A stretch of 36,495 nucleotides of DNA from a virus: the IMG/VR virus record IMGVR_UViG_3300025000_000265, positions 1 through 36,495 of that record. One strand, written 5' to 3'. Of this stretch, positions 1-8,954 are shown in pieces (the first letter of the stretch is position 1; each line of letters opens with the position of its first letter). Under the pieces are notes generated by a model. It was not told the DNA's origin and made no database searches. It was given only the letters and a program-made list of their open reading frames with translations. A program made the translations under genes and the position numbers.

Positions 1-1
1 T

Positions 2-556
2 GATACAATTGGAGGTTTTAACTCATTTATTGAAACTCAAAAGCAAGAATATGGAGAGGCATTATTAACTACAATTCTATTTGATGACCAATATGAAATT
101 CTACACAATGGAGTAGATATTAAAACAGTAAAACCTATGACCACAAAAGAATATTCAGCAAGAGGTATGACAGCATTATTAGACGCAATTGGAAAAACAA
201 TTAATACCGTAGGGGATAGACTCAATAAATTAGATGAAGACAATAAACCAAGTAAAGTAATATTTGTTATCACAACTGATGGACAAGAAAATCAGAGTAA
301 AGAATTTAGTCGAAAGAAAATTAAAGAAATGATTGAGCATCAAACTAACACATATGATTGGCAATTCTTATTCTTAGGTGCAAATATTGATGCTGTAGGA
401 ACTGCTCAGAGTTTTGGAATTAGTGGACAATTCGCTTCAAATTATACTGCTAATAGTGTTGGGACAGATTCACTTTATACTAGTTTGAGCAAGTCGGTTT
501 GTAATTATCGAAGTGTAGGTGCTATGGATACTAATTGGAAAGATGATATTAAATAA
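2..556 (+). CDS. von Willebrand factor A (VWA) domain protein, 5'-truncated by the window edge
   Basis: The frame is open from base 2 to the TAA at 554-556 and gives the last 184 residues. Residues read in the order expected for a VWA fold: an early DTIGGFNSFI helix, then ARGMTALLDAIG (the T of this stretch is the usual second MIDAS loop Thr), then a VIFVITTDGQEN strand with the conserved TDG, and a late FLGANIDAVGTAQ strand. The first MIDAS loop (DxSxS) would lie upstream of the window. VWA proteins bind divalent metal and mediate protein-protein contacts; similar stand-alone versions occur in bacilli and their phages, with no firm function. It lies just before a 430-bp intergenic region and seems to end its own operon. 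Confidence 0.85.
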   Translation, partial: DTIGGFNSFIETQKQEYGEALLTTILFDDQYEILHNGVDIKTVKPMTTKEYSARGMTALLDAIGKTINTVGDRLNKLDEDNKPSKVIFVITTDGQENQSKEFSRKKIKEMIEHQTNTYDWQFLFLGANIDAVGTAQSFGISGQFASNYTANSVGTDSLYTSLSKSVCNYRSVGAMDTNWKDDIK

Positions 557-784
557 CCTCAAGAAATTTTGATTTTATGGGTTAATGCCTAAAATGACCA
601 AAAACTCTAATTCTCATAAAAATCACTAAAATAGTCCTGTAACCGTTGCTACAGTAGGGTTTGCGGTCATTAAATAGGTGTAAATTATTATTCTATATAT
701 CAAATCCCTCGAAAGTGAGATTTTATGTGATTATGTAGGAAAATGAGATGTTGAATGTTTTTATGAATTGTAAAATAAATATAT
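557..784. other. Intergenic region before the replication operon, with possible structured RNA
   Basis: No convincing gene. It holds a 7-base inverted pair AATGACC (592-598) and GGTCATT (667-673), and inside it CTGTA/TACAG arms around 635-653. It also has the strings CTACAGTAGGGTT and CCCTCGAAAGTGAGATTTTA, which have close counterparts upstream of two other genes (near 16590 and 20520). No T-tract terminator is evident after the VWA gene. Confidence 0.4.
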
Positions 785-814
785 TTGACATTGGTATGAG
801 TAGTGTGGTATAAT
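785..814 (+). promoter_or_regulatory. Sigma-A promoter of the replication operon
   Basis: TTGACA at 785-790 and TATAAT at 809-814 are both perfect consensus hexamers with an 18-bp spacer. An AT-rich block AAATAAATATAT precedes the -35; the same block precedes the -35 at 15340. The first large gene downstream starts at 990. Confidence 0.85.
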
Positions 815-862
815 GATTAAGAGGTTAAAAAAATAATTTATTAATAAGAAAGGATTGATTGG

Positions 863-934
863 TTGAAGAATAAAGGTAAATGCAGAAGACCTATCAAATT
901 TAATAAAAGTCCACCTCTTTCAATTATATTTTAA
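863..934 (+). CDS. Possible 23-residue leader peptide
   Basis: TTG start at 863, 9 bases after an AGAAAGGA ribosome binding site (846-853), giving a basic peptide beginning MKNKGKCRRPIKF and ending at TAA 932-934. It is the first reading frame after the promoter at 785-814 and precedes the ssDNA-binding candidate by 55 bases. No homolog is recognised; it may be a leader peptide or chance. Confidence 0.25.
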   Translation: MKNKGKCRRPIKFNKSPPLSIIF

Positions 935-989
935 AGATCATGTGTAGTAAATAATAAAATAAATATAATTGAAAGAAGGAATACATAAT

Positions 990-1985
990 ATGGAAAACAA
1001 TGAAAACAACACTGAATTACGACAAGCGATCAACGACATTACTTTAGTTGGAGAAGTTAAGGAACAAAAGTTAAATCTAAATAAAAATAAAGAGGGAAAT
1101 TATATTAACGGATCTTTGGTTATCAATACTGGTGATTTTTCAGAAATTGAAATTAAAGTTTTTGTAGCAGAAAAAAATAAAAAAGGCAAAGTTAAGAAAT
1201 CGTTTGAGACATTACAAAAATTAATTAATGAAGATTATTTTACTTTAGCATCGTGTAAAAATGATGAGGATCGTGAAAATGTAGCCAAGGTAAGAATACA
1301 AGGACAGAAGGAATTCACTCCTCGCTTTAATGAAGACATTTTCAAGGTTAAAGAAACAGAAGAAGTAAAAACAAAGGTGAATATCGACTTAGGTTTTGGT
1401 AATGTTACAATTGATTCTTCGATTAAACCAGAGGACTATAAGGCAACATTTGATATTGAAATGTTTGTGACTTCTGTTAAGGAAGAAACAAAACAAGACG
1501 AACCCACTGGAAGAGCTATTGTAAGTGGATGGACACCTATTTATGGTGGGAAAGTTATTCCTATGGAGGTTGTTGTAGGAATCACCTTGAATGATGATGG
1601 TGAAGAGTTCGATTTTGGAGAGGATATTCTTGCTCAAGTTGAAGAAGGAATGACACTTAATGTATGGGGAGACATCAATTATAAATCCATTATCACTAAA
1701 ACTACAAAAGGAGGAGGTTTAGGCAGAGCAAAAGTAGAAGAACATAAAGAATATATCAATGAATTAGTTGTCGTTGGAGCAGATATCCAAGAGGATGAAG
1801 ATAAAGAATTCGATATGGAATTAATTAAACAGGCAAAAATCGAACGTGATGTCGCAATTGAAGAAGAGAAAAACAAAGAGGTTGATAGCAAAGATAAAAA
1901 GGGTAAAGGTATGGGCAATAAATCAGGTGCAAGTGCATCGGGTACAAGTGGAGATAAGCCTAAGCGCGAAAGACCCAAGTTTTAA
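990..1985 (+). CDS. Putative phage-type single-stranded-DNA-binding replication protein
   Basis: 331 residues. The ATG at 990 is chosen over the in-frame TTG at 969 because GAAAGAAGGA (971-980) lies 9 bases before it. The N-terminal part (ITLVGEVKEQKLN, then YINGSLVINTG) has the beta-strand pattern of an OB-like fold, and the middle (SGWTPIYGGKVIPMEVVV) looks like a second beta-rich unit. The C-terminus, from about residue 290, is low-complexity and basic (many K, G, S, ending KPKRERPKF), unlike the acidic tail of bacterial SSB. It is first in the replication operon, followed by a Sak4-like ATPase, an order common in phages of Gram-positive bacteria. The function is inferred from fold pattern and neighbours. 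Confidence 0.55.
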   Translation: MENNENNTELRQAINDITLVGEVKEQKLNLNKNKEGNYINGSLVINTGDFSEIEIKVFVAEKNKKGKVKKSFETLQKLINEDYFTLASCKNDEDRENVAKVRIQGQKEFTPRFNEDIFKVKETEEVKTKVNIDLGFGNVTIDSSIKPEDYKATFDIEMFVTSVKEETKQDEPTGRAIVSGWTPIYGGKVIPMEVVVGITLNDDGEEFDFGEDILAQVEEGMTLNVWGDINYKSIITKTTKGGGLGRAKVEEHKEYINELVVVGADIQEDEDKEFDMELIKQAKIERDVAIEEEKNKEVDSKDKKGKGMGNKSGASASGTSGDKPKRERPKF

Positions 1986-1993
1986 CCAATAAT

Positions 1994-2020
1994 AGGGGAG
2001 AAATCCCCTTCTCTTATTTA
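1994..2020 (+). terminator. Weak terminator or attenuator hairpin
   Basis: AGGGGA (1994-1999), GAAA loop, TCCCCT (2004-2009), followed by a broken T-rich stretch. Short stem and interrupted U-tract, so probably partial termination between the ssDNA-binding candidate and the ATPase gene. Confidence 0.45.
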
Positions 2021-2075
2021 ATGCAACAATTAATAATAATTAAATATAAATAAAATATTAGGGGGAATTTAATTA

Positions 2076-3107
2076 ATGGCAATTTCAAATGATTTATTGA
2101 GTTTAGTTGAATTAACATTCAAGGACAAGGCCAAGGTGAGCAAAATAACTACTGATTTAAGAGGGAAAATCATTACTATTTATGGTTATAATAATTTGGG
2201 AAAAACTTATCAAGCATCGAAATTTAAAAATCCAGTTTTTATTCCTTTTGAGGAAGGTTTGAATGGAATTAGTGGTGCTATTGTACTAAAAGCTAACAAA
2301 TGGAGCGATTTCACAGGACATTTGAAAACATTGGGTGGTAAAAAGTGGGCAAAAATTGTTCAGCAAGAACAGGTTACTATTATTTGTGATGGAATGGAAA
2401 CTATGGGCAGATGGTGTAGAGATTACATAACTGAAAAATTTGGTTCAACAAGTATTAAAACAGGCAACAAGGGATATGGCTTATGGCAAGAATATCAAGA
2501 TGAAATGTTTACTCAAGTTAATACACTATTAAAACTTGGTTTTACAGTATTATTTCTTGGTCATGAAAAATTTGATAAAGACAAAGAAAAATTTATTATT
2601 GAAGGAGACGAAAGAAATATTGCTCCTATGAGAAATAACTCTGATTATGTAGTATATTTAAAATCCAATGGAGTTGACGATGATGGAACACCTGTTAATT
2701 CTAGTGGTTATTTAGCAGAAACAGACGATTTTTTTGCTCGAAGTAGAAATATTTACACGGATTCTGTTATTGAAGATTTTACAGCAGAGAATCTAGAACA
2801 AGCCATCATTGCAGGATTAATTAAAGAGAAAGAAATGTCTGGACAAAAAGACGATGTAGATTATAAGGCACAAAGAGAAATTTACGAAGGAGAAGAACCT
2901 ACTCATGAAGAGTTAAAAGAATCTATCGGAGAATTATTTGCACAATTTGAGGAATTAGATAAACTTGAAGAATATGCAGATATTGTAACAGAGCATTTAG
3001 GTGAGGATGTTGCTGTTAGTGAAACTACAAAGAAACAATTGCAACTTTTAATGAGAATTAAACAAGACCTAGAAGAGTTGCTTGAAAAGTTAGAAGACGA
3101 GGAATAA
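2076..3107 (+). CDS. Sak4-like RecA-family ATPase (AAA_24 type)
   Basis: 343 residues, ATG after AGGGGGA. A P-loop lies at residues 37-44 (GYNNLGKT). A Walker B-like strand TIICDGMETM follows near residue 108, then VLFLGHEKF near residue 167 as the sensor-type strand. This layout matches phage Sak4/RecA-core ATPases, which support single-strand annealing and strand exchange together with a phage SSB. The gene directly follows the ssDNA-binding candidate, as Sak4 genes usually do. The C-terminal ~90 residues are acidic and probably coiled coil (EELKESIGELFAQFEELDKL), perhaps a partner-binding tail. The family assignment rests on motif order; a different ATPase role in replication is possible. 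Confidence 0.7.
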   Translation: MAISNDLLSLVELTFKDKAKVSKITTDLRGKIITIYGYNNLGKTYQASKFKNPVFIPFEEGLNGISGAIVLKANKWSDFTGHLKTLGGKKWAKIVQQEQVTIICDGMETMGRWCRDYITEKFGSTSIKTGNKGYGLWQEYQDEMFTQVNTLLKLGFTVLFLGHEKFDKDKEKFIIEGDERNIAPMRNNSDYVVYLKSNGVDDDGTPVNSSGYLAETDDFFARSRNIYTDSVIEDFTAENLEQAIIAGLIKEKEMSGQKDDVDYKAQREIYEGEEPTHEELKESIGELFAQFEELDKLEEYADIVTEHLGEDVAVSETTKKQLQLLMRIKQDLEELLEKLEDEE

Positions 3108-3125
3108 TAATAGCATAAATAAAAT

Positions 3126-3156
3126 AATAGGGAGTAGTTTTTATCTACTCCCTATT
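3126..3156 (+). promoter_or_regulatory. 12-bp perfect hairpin in the intergenic space
   Basis: AATAGGGAGTAG (3126-3137) pairs perfectly with CTACTCCCTATT (3145-3156) around a 7-base loop. No T-run follows (TAAAATAG), and the next ribosome binding site begins about 8 bases later. It is therefore more likely an mRNA processing, stability or translation element than a terminator. Confidence 0.55.
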
Positions 3157-3174
3157 TAAAATAGAGGTGATTAT

Positions 3175-3714
3175 ATGTCAATAAAAATTATAAAAGATAA
3201 ACCTATTAAAAAGTTAAAATGTGTTGTTTGCGAAGAATTGTTTCCAAAAGATGAAACAATTATTAAAAGTAATAAAAGATATTGTAAAACTTGTTTAGAA
3301 GCAAAAGAAGAAGAATCTGCTTTATATAAAAATGATTGGGATTTACTCTTTGACTACATATGTAAGCTATATAGTATCGACAAACCAACAGGTATGATGT
3401 TTCAACAAATGAAAAACTATAGAGCAGAATATGAATATACCAATATTGGCATGTATTATACTTTGCAATACTATTATAAAATTTTAGAGAATGATGTGTT
3501 AGAGGATACCGGATTAGGAATTATCCCATATTTCTATGATAAAGCAAAGAAACACTATAGTAAGATGTTTAATCTTCAAGACTTTGCAGAAGAGTTTAAA
3601 GGAGAAGAAAAATCAGTTCAAATAAAAACCAAAATCGCTGATAAAATATCAATTCCTAAAAGCCCTTTACCATTGAATTTTGACTGGGAGGAGGAACAGG
3701 ATGAAGATAACTAA
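3175..3714 (+). CDS. Zinc-ribbon protein upstream of the replicative helicase
   Basis: 179 residues, ATG after AGAGGTGAT. Two CxxC pairs near residues 16-19 (CVVC) and 37-40 (CKTC) form an N-terminal zinc ribbon. The remaining helical, Tyr-rich region (GMYYTLQYYYKIL) ends in an acidic tail (DWEEEQDEDN). The stop codon overlaps the helicase start by 14 bases, implying translational coupling. Position suggests a helicase loader or a helicase-associated factor, but no loader motif is visible and I do not recognise the family. Confidence 0.6.
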   Translation: MSIKIIKDKPIKKLKCVVCEELFPKDETIIKSNKRYCKTCLEAKEEESALYKNDWDLLFDYICKLYSIDKPTGMMFQQMKNYRAEYEYTNIGMYYTLQYYYKILENDVLEDTGLGIIPYFYDKAKKHYSKMFNLQDFAEEFKGEEKSVQIKTKIADKISIPKSPLPLNFDWEEEQDEDN

Positions 3715-5284
3715 GAAGCAAATTGAAAAATATCATGATAAAAGAACCTCTTGTCAAGTATTAGGTTGTATAATGAAGAGTCCAAATTTATTAAAAGATA
3801 AAAAATATGCGTTACATAAAGACGATTTTCCAAATGGATTACACCAATTAATTCATACTTGTGTATATAATTTGTCTCTTCAAGGATTGAATGAAGTAAA
3901 AATAGCAGATATAGAAACATACTTAAACACAAATGATCCTAAGTCATATAAAATGATTTTTGATAATGAAAAAAATATTGAATGGTTATCTCAAATATAC
4001 GAAGATGGTAACAATACAAATTATGAATATTATTATAATAAGCTAAGAAAATTATCGCTACTAAGAAGTTATATGAATGAAGGAACAGATGTATCTGGAA
4101 TCTTAGATATGGATGAGATAGACCATATAATTATCAAGCAACAGCAAGAAAAATTCGAATCTATGACACTAAGTGAAGTTCAACAACATTTTGATAGGAA
4201 AAACTTCAACGTCAAAGAAAAGTTTTTAATAAGAGATTCAACAAAACGTAGAAAAGCTGGAGATTATGCAGATGAATTAAGAGTAAAAATGAAGGAATCC
4301 CCTTGTTATGGATATGGACTAGAAAGTAAATATTTAAATACACTTACAAGAGGAGCATTAAAAGGTGGATTTTTCCTAGAAACAAGGGATAGTGGAAAAG
4401 GCAAGACGCGCGTTGCTATAGAGAGATTGCTCTTAATATGTTGTTCACATTTATGGGATTTTGATAAAAATGATTTTGTTCCCAATCCAAATGGACAAAA
4501 TAATGTTGGATTATATATAGGAACAGAAATGAAAATCTATGAAGAATTAGAACCTATGATGTGGGCATTTGTTAGCGGAGTAGAAGAATTTAAGATTAAG
4601 AAAAATATCATGACAGAAGAAGAAGAAATCAGAGTCGATAAAGCTATTGAATATGTTAAAAATACAAAATTGTTTTTAGAAGATGAACCAAATTATGACC
4701 TAGCATACATAAGAAATACAGTAGATAGATATAAAATTAATGAAGGATTAGATGCTTTAGCTATTGATTATCTTGAATTAACTATAGCATTAACTTCTGA
4801 GTATGTTCAATTAACTAAGGGAATGACTGCCAGAGAAGATCAGGTATTATTAAGTCTTTCCTCCAATACAAAAACACTAGCAACGGATTATGATATTATT
4901 ATTTTTGGATTTACACAAACCACTGATGGAGCAAGAGTAGATGGATTTAGAGATCAAAGAGCTGTAAAAGGTGCTAGATCACTTCCCAATAAATGTGATG
5001 TAGGCATTACCGTATTTGCACCAACAAAAAAAGAACTTGATTTTATTCAACCTTTGATTCCAAAAGCAAAAGGATTAAATAAAACCATAGTGCCTAACGT
5101 ATGTTATACAGTATATAAAAATAGATTTGGAGAAATTACTGAAGAAGTTAAAATATGGTGCTATCAAAACTTAGGGAATATGAAAACTATTGATTTATTT
5201 TGTACAAATAGAGACTATGAACCAATATCAATTGATAAAACATTAATTGAATTAGAAGATAAAGTCATTGAAACGAGTGATTAA
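3701..5284 (+). CDS. DnaB-type replicative DNA helicase
   Basis: 527 residues from the ATG at 3701, which follows GGGAGGAGG at 3686-3694; the TTG at 3680 lies upstream of that ribosome binding site and is rejected. An N-terminal helical part comes first, then a RecA-like motor with Walker A RDSGKGKT (near residues 229-236) and Walker B LDALAIDYLEL. A later stretch GFTQTTDGARVDGFRDQRAVKGA is where DnaB proteins have motifs H3/H4. It unwinds the fork 5'-3' as a hexamer and would work with the primase that starts 2 bases after its stop. The P-loop carries RDSGKGKT where host DnaB proteins usually have RPSMGKT. Confidence 0.85.
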   Translation: MKITKKQIEKYHDKRTSCQVLGCIMKSPNLLKDKKYALHKDDFPNGLHQLIHTCVYNLSLQGLNEVKIADIETYLNTNDPKSYKMIFDNEKNIEWLSQIYEDGNNTNYEYYYNKLRKLSLLRSYMNEGTDVSGILDMDEIDHIIIKQQQEKFESMTLSEVQQHFDRKNFNVKEKFLIRDSTKRRKAGDYADELRVKMKESPCYGYGLESKYLNTLTRGALKGGFFLETRDSGKGKTRVAIERLLLICCSHLWDFDKNDFVPNPNGQNNVGLYIGTEMKIYEELEPMMWAFVSGVEEFKIKKNIMTEEEEIRVDKAIEYVKNTKLFLEDEPNYDLAYIRNTVDRYKINEGLDALAIDYLELTIALTSEYVQLTKGMTAREDQVLLSLSSNTKTLATDYDIIIFGFTQTTDGARVDGFRDQRAVKGARSLPNKCDVGITVFAPTKKELDFIQPLIPKAKGLNKTIVPNVCYTVYKNRFGEITEEVKIWCYQNLGNMKTIDLFCTNRDYEPISIDKTLIELEDKVIETSD

Positions 5285-5286
5285 TA

Positions 5287-6429
5287 ATGGACAGAGATGA
5301 ATTAATGGAGTTGGTGACAACAGAAGATGTTATTAGCATTTTAAATGATTTAGGTTCGGGGAGTCCTAGAAAAGACAAAAACAATGACAACGTATTACTT
5401 TTTTCAACCGTATGTCATGGAGGAAAAAGTCATAAACTTTATTACTATATAGATAGTAAGTTCTTCAAATGTTATACTTCATGTGGTTCAATGAGTCTTT
5501 TTGATTTAATTATGTCTACTAAAAATATTATTTTTCAAGAGGCATTTGCTTACCTTTGCAAGTTTAAAAACATAACTAATTTCACTAAAAAGAAAAAAGG
5601 TCTACAAAAAAAAGAAATTGAGAATGAAGATTTAAAATTTCTAAAACTCCATCTGCATAAAAAAGAAAAACAATTAGTTAAATTGCCCTCCTACAATAAG
5701 TATATATTAAATATGTTCGATGATTATATGCCTATGTCATGGTATAAGGAAGGGATCACAGATGAAATTGCTAATATTTTTCAAATAAAATTTTGTATGA
5801 ATCAATTTAAATGTATAATTCCCCATCCCGATATCAATGGAAATTTAGTAGGGATAAGGGGAAGAAATTTTCTACAATACCAAGTGAATAGTGGCAAAAA
5901 ATATATACCAATCACTATTCAAGGACTAACTTATAGATATCCAATTGCATTTAATTTGTTTGGAATATATCAAAATCAAGAAAACATAAGAAAAATAAAG
6001 AAAGCAATATTATTTGAGTCTGAAAAAGCAGTTATGCTTTACGGAAGTTATTTTGGTCAAGAAAACAACATAAGCCTTGCCCTATGTGGAATGTCATTTT
6101 CATTACATCAAAGAGATTTGTTGCTTTCATTAGGAGTAGAAGAAGTAACAATTTGTTTTGATAAACAATATCAAATAGAATTAATTGATGATGAGAATAT
6201 TGATAGAAATTCTAAAGCATGGAAAGAGTATGAGAATTACATCAAAGGATTAATAAAAATATCAGAAATGCTTATACCATATTGCAATGTTTCAATAATA
6301 GTGTGTTGGGATTTTAGAATTGGATACAAGGACTCACCGATAGATTTTGGAAAAGAAACATTTGAAGAACTATATAGAGAACGACATTACATAGATGATC
6401 TAGAAGAATTGAGAGAAATGATAAAATAA
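5287..6429 (+). CDS. DnaG-type DNA primase
   Basis: 380 residues, start 2 bases after the helicase stop. A CHC2-like zinc finger is visible (C43, H49, C62, C66, followed by SMSLFDLI, the usual sequence after this finger). A TOPRIM region follows: ILFESEKAV carries the expected Glu, then LALCGMSFSLHQRDLL corresponds to the Gly-Thr/Ser-Gln segment, and VTICFDKQYQ corresponds to the metal-binding DxD strand, here DKQ. KDSPIDFG near the end matches the KDP-type motif. It makes RNA primers for the DnaE polymerase. It is shorter than host DnaG (about 600 residues) and lacks the C-terminal helicase-binding domain, as phage primases often do. Confidence 0.85.
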   Translation: MDRDELMELVTTEDVISILNDLGSGSPRKDKNNDNVLLFSTVCHGGKSHKLYYYIDSKFFKCYTSCGSMSLFDLIMSTKNIIFQEAFAYLCKFKNITNFTKKKKGLQKKEIENEDLKFLKLHLHKKEKQLVKLPSYNKYILNMFDDYMPMSWYKEGITDEIANIFQIKFCMNQFKCIIPHPDINGNLVGIRGRNFLQYQVNSGKKYIPITIQGLTYRYPIAFNLFGIYQNQENIRKIKKAILFESEKAVMLYGSYFGQENNISLALCGMSFSLHQRDLLLSLGVEEVTICFDKQYQIELIDDENIDRNSKAWKEYENYIKGLIKISEMLIPYCNVSIIVCWDFRIGYKDSPIDFGKETFEELYRERHYIDDLEELREMIK

Positions 6430-6435
6430 AGGGAG

Positions 6436-8247
6436 ATGTTTATTATAAAATACAAGGTGTTAAATCGAGGTTACGATTTAATTAGTGAAAATGAACTGTT
6501 AGATATTTTATTGAAAAATAGAGGTGTGGAAAATCCAAAAAAAATGCTAAATGTAAGTGAATCTTCCGTACATGATGGAATGTTATTTAAAAATATGGAT
6601 AGAGGATTAGATATGCTTCATTGGCACATTGAAAATAATAGTAAAATACATATTATAGTTGATGTGGACGTTGATGGCACTACATCAGGCACAATAATTG
6701 ATAATTATATCTTGAATATTAATCCAAATATCATAATTACACATTCTATGAACGAAAAGAAAGTGCATGGAATTGTAGTGAAAAGTCTTGAAGAATATGA
6801 TTTCAATTTATTGATTGTACCAGATGCAGGTTCTTCAGATGTTAAACAATGTAAAGAGTTAGTGGAAACAAGAGACGTAGATATACTAATTTTGGATCAT
6901 CACGAAATAGAAGAAATTAATCCTTATGCAGTAGTTATTAATTGCCAAGATGGTCAATATCCCAATATTACATTGTCTGGTGCAGGAGTAGTTTATAAAT
7001 TTATTAAAGAATATGATAAAAAATTTGGATTTAATTTTGCTGAAAATAATTTAGATTTAGTAGCAATAGGCATGATAGCAGACTCTATGGACTTGAGAAA
7101 TTATGAAACACGATATTTAGCAATAGAAGGTTTAAAAAAGATAAATAATGAATTTATGAAACAATTTCTAGTAAAAAATAAGGTTATTGAAGGAGAGAAT
7201 ATTAACTTTTCATTCGTTGGATGGAAGATTGCACCTTTTGTTAATGCAGTTACAAGAATAGGCAATGCTGAAGAAAGAAAAGATTTAATAAATGCATTCT
7301 TAGGCAAAGAAGAGAAAAAAGAATATCAACCAAGAAGAAAATGCAAGACAGATCCTAAACCAGAAATAATAATACAAACCTTGCAAGAGTGCATGATTCG
7401 GGAAACTACTAATATTAAAGCCAGACAAGATAAATTAGTCAAAAAATCAATGGAAGATTTGGTAGAAATAATTGAATCGCAGAAATTAAATAATAATAAA
7501 ATAATTATAGTTAATGCTACTGATATATTAGAAAAATCCTTTTCGGGGTTAGTTGCTAACAAGTTGGCGAGTATTTATAAACGTCCGATAATTATCTTAA
7601 AACAAATGCATAAAGACGAATTAAAAAATAAAGAACAGGAATTAATATTTGGAGGAAGTTTTAGAAGTTATGACCTATTCCCTGTAGAATCCTTTATGGA
7701 TGTATTGAGAGAAATTGATACTTTTATTATGTTAGGAGGTCATCCCAATGCCGGAGGGTTTAAGATTAAAGAAAGTAAAATTCAAGATACACAAAATAAA
7801 TTAAATGAAATGTTTAAAGATGTAAATATAGAAGATGTTTATATGGTAGATTATGAAATCCCTATTGGAAGATTAAAAGAAAAACATATTCTTCAAGTAG
7901 GTCAATGGGCAGATATTTGGGGAAATACATTGAAGAAACCAATTTTTGCTATTACAGATGTGTCGCTCAAAGTAGAAGATATTCAATTAATAGGAGATAA
8001 AAGAAATTTGATTAGATTTGAAAAAACAATAGGGAATAATAAAATAGTATTTATTAAAAAGTTTGCAGGTGAAAATCTGTACAATGAAATGATTATGAAA
8101 AATCATAAAGGATTATCTAAGAAAAACAATAAAGTTAAATTAGATATTATTGGAGAATTTTCAATTAATAAATGGAATGGAATGGAATTCCCTCAAATCG
8201 AAGTAATTGCATTCAATGCAAGTAAGGAAAAAGATTTTAAGTTTTAA
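6436..8247 (+). CDS. RecJ-like DHH/DHHA1 single-strand exonuclease
   Basis: About 600 residues. DHH motifs are in order: VDVDVDGTTSG (Asp 76, 78, 80, numbered from the ATG at 6436), LILDHHE (Asp154-His-His), LVAIGMIADSMDL, and the DHHA1 signature GGHPNAGGF near residue 435. A C-terminal OB-like region follows. RecJ degrades ssDNA 5'-3' in repair and recombination. The start is unusual: AAAGGGAG (6428-6435) abuts the ATG at 6436, whereas ATA at 6445 lies 9 bases away and would give the natural-looking MKYKVLNRGYDL. See the ATA/ATT finding. The next gene has its own promoter. Confidence 0.85.
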   Translation: MFIIKYKVLNRGYDLISENELLDILLKNRGVENPKKMLNVSESSVHDGMLFKNMDRGLDMLHWHIENNSKIHIIVDVDVDGTTSGTIIDNYILNINPNIIITHSMNEKKVHGIVVKSLEEYDFNLLIVPDAGSSDVKQCKELVETRDVDILILDHHEIEEINPYAVVINCQDGQYPNITLSGAGVVYKFIKEYDKKFGFNFAENNLDLVAIGMIADSMDLRNYETRYLAIEGLKKINNEFMKQFLVKNKVIEGENINFSFVGWKIAPFVNAVTRIGNAEERKDLINAFLGKEEKKEYQPRRKCKTDPKPEIIIQTLQECMIRETTNIKARQDKLVKKSMEDLVEIIESQKLNNNKIIIVNATDILEKSFSGLVANKLASIYKRPIIILKQMHKDELKNKEQELIFGGSFRSYDLFPVESFMDVLREIDTFIMLGGHPNAGGFKIKESKIQDTQNKLNEMFKDVNIEDVYMVDYEIPIGRLKEKHILQVGQWADIWGNTLKKPIFAITDVSLKVEDIQLIGDKRNLIRFEKTIGNNKIVFIKKFAGENLYNEMIMKNHKGLSKKNNKVKLDIIGEFSINKWNGMEFPQIEVIAFNASKEKDFKF

Positions 8248-8250
8248 ATA

Positions 8251-8279
8251 TTGAAATAAATAATATTATGTGATACAAT
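8251..8279 (+). promoter_or_regulatory. Sigma-A promoter before the HNH gene
   Basis: TTGAAA (8251-8256), 17-bp spacer, TACAAT (8274-8279). It lies directly behind the RecJ stop and ahead of the HNH endonuclease and polymerase genes. Confidence 0.65.
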
Positions 8280-8300
8280 AAAGGAGAGATAAAATTAACA

Positions 8301-8954
8301 ATGATACCAATAAATATTGAGGGGAAAAGATTTGGGAAACTAGTAGCTATTTCTTTGGTTCCAGAAAGGAAGAGTGGTAGAAAAACGAGAGAGTGGTTAT
8401 TTCAATGTGACTGTGGTAATAAAATAGTAATAGAACAAAGGGCTGTTAATGGGAAAGCACGCATACAGCAAAGTTGTGGTTGTATTAGAGAAAAAGCCCA
8501 TCTAGTAGCAACAACTAAAATACCTATAGAATTTGAATATGTAGATAAATTTGATGATTTTAAAAAATATGCTTTCTTACATAAGGCGTTTGTGCATTGT
8601 AACCCAACAAACCAAGATATAATATTTTACAAACAGTTCATTGAGAAGTTTTACATAGATAAGCAATTTAATTTAATTTATCTGTATTGGATTAAAGAGA
8701 ATAAAATAAATTCAAATAATACCTTTTATAATTGGTATAAACCTTCAGTCGATCATATTGTGCCAAAATCCAAAGGTGGTACACAAGAAATAAATAATTA
8801 TCAATTTTTAACACTATTCGAAAATTTAGGGAAAAGAGATATGACTATGGACGAATGGGTAGTGTTTCTTCAAGAGACAAATACTAAATCTGATTTATTT
8901 ATAGACAGCATAATAAAGAAGGAAGAGGAGGAATTAGATATTGCTACAGGATAG
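8301..8954 (+). CDS. Free-standing HNH homing endonuclease
   Basis: 217 residues. The N-terminus has a zinc/DNA-binding unit: GKRFGKLVAI, then CDCGN (C36, C38) and SCGCIRE (C59, C61). The HNH core is PSVDHIVPKSKGG (Asp151-His152) followed by NNYQFLTLFEN, with the Asn typical of HNH motif 3. Such genes move by cutting cognate alleles lacking them. It sits between recJ and dnaE and its stop overlaps the polymerase start by 14 bases, so it has inserted without breaking either gene and carries the ribosome binding site of dnaE in its own 3' end. The ATG is 14 bases from AAAGGAG, rather far. Confidence 0.8.
   Translation: MIPINIEGKRFGKLVAISLVPERKSGRKTREWLFQCDCGNKIVIEQRAVNGKARIQQSCGCIREKAHLVATTKIPIEFEYVDKFDDFKKYAFLHKAFVHCNPTNQDIIFYKQFIEKFYIDKQFNLIYLYWIKENKINSNNTFYNWYKPSVDHIVPKSKGGTQEINNYQFLTLFENLGKRDMTMDEWVVFLQETNTKSDLFIDSIIKKEEEELDIATG

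Noticed and set aside
3680-3700. Longer DnaB start at TTG 3680
   Set aside because: The strong GGGAGGAGG site lies downstream of it and at correct distance from ATG 3701.
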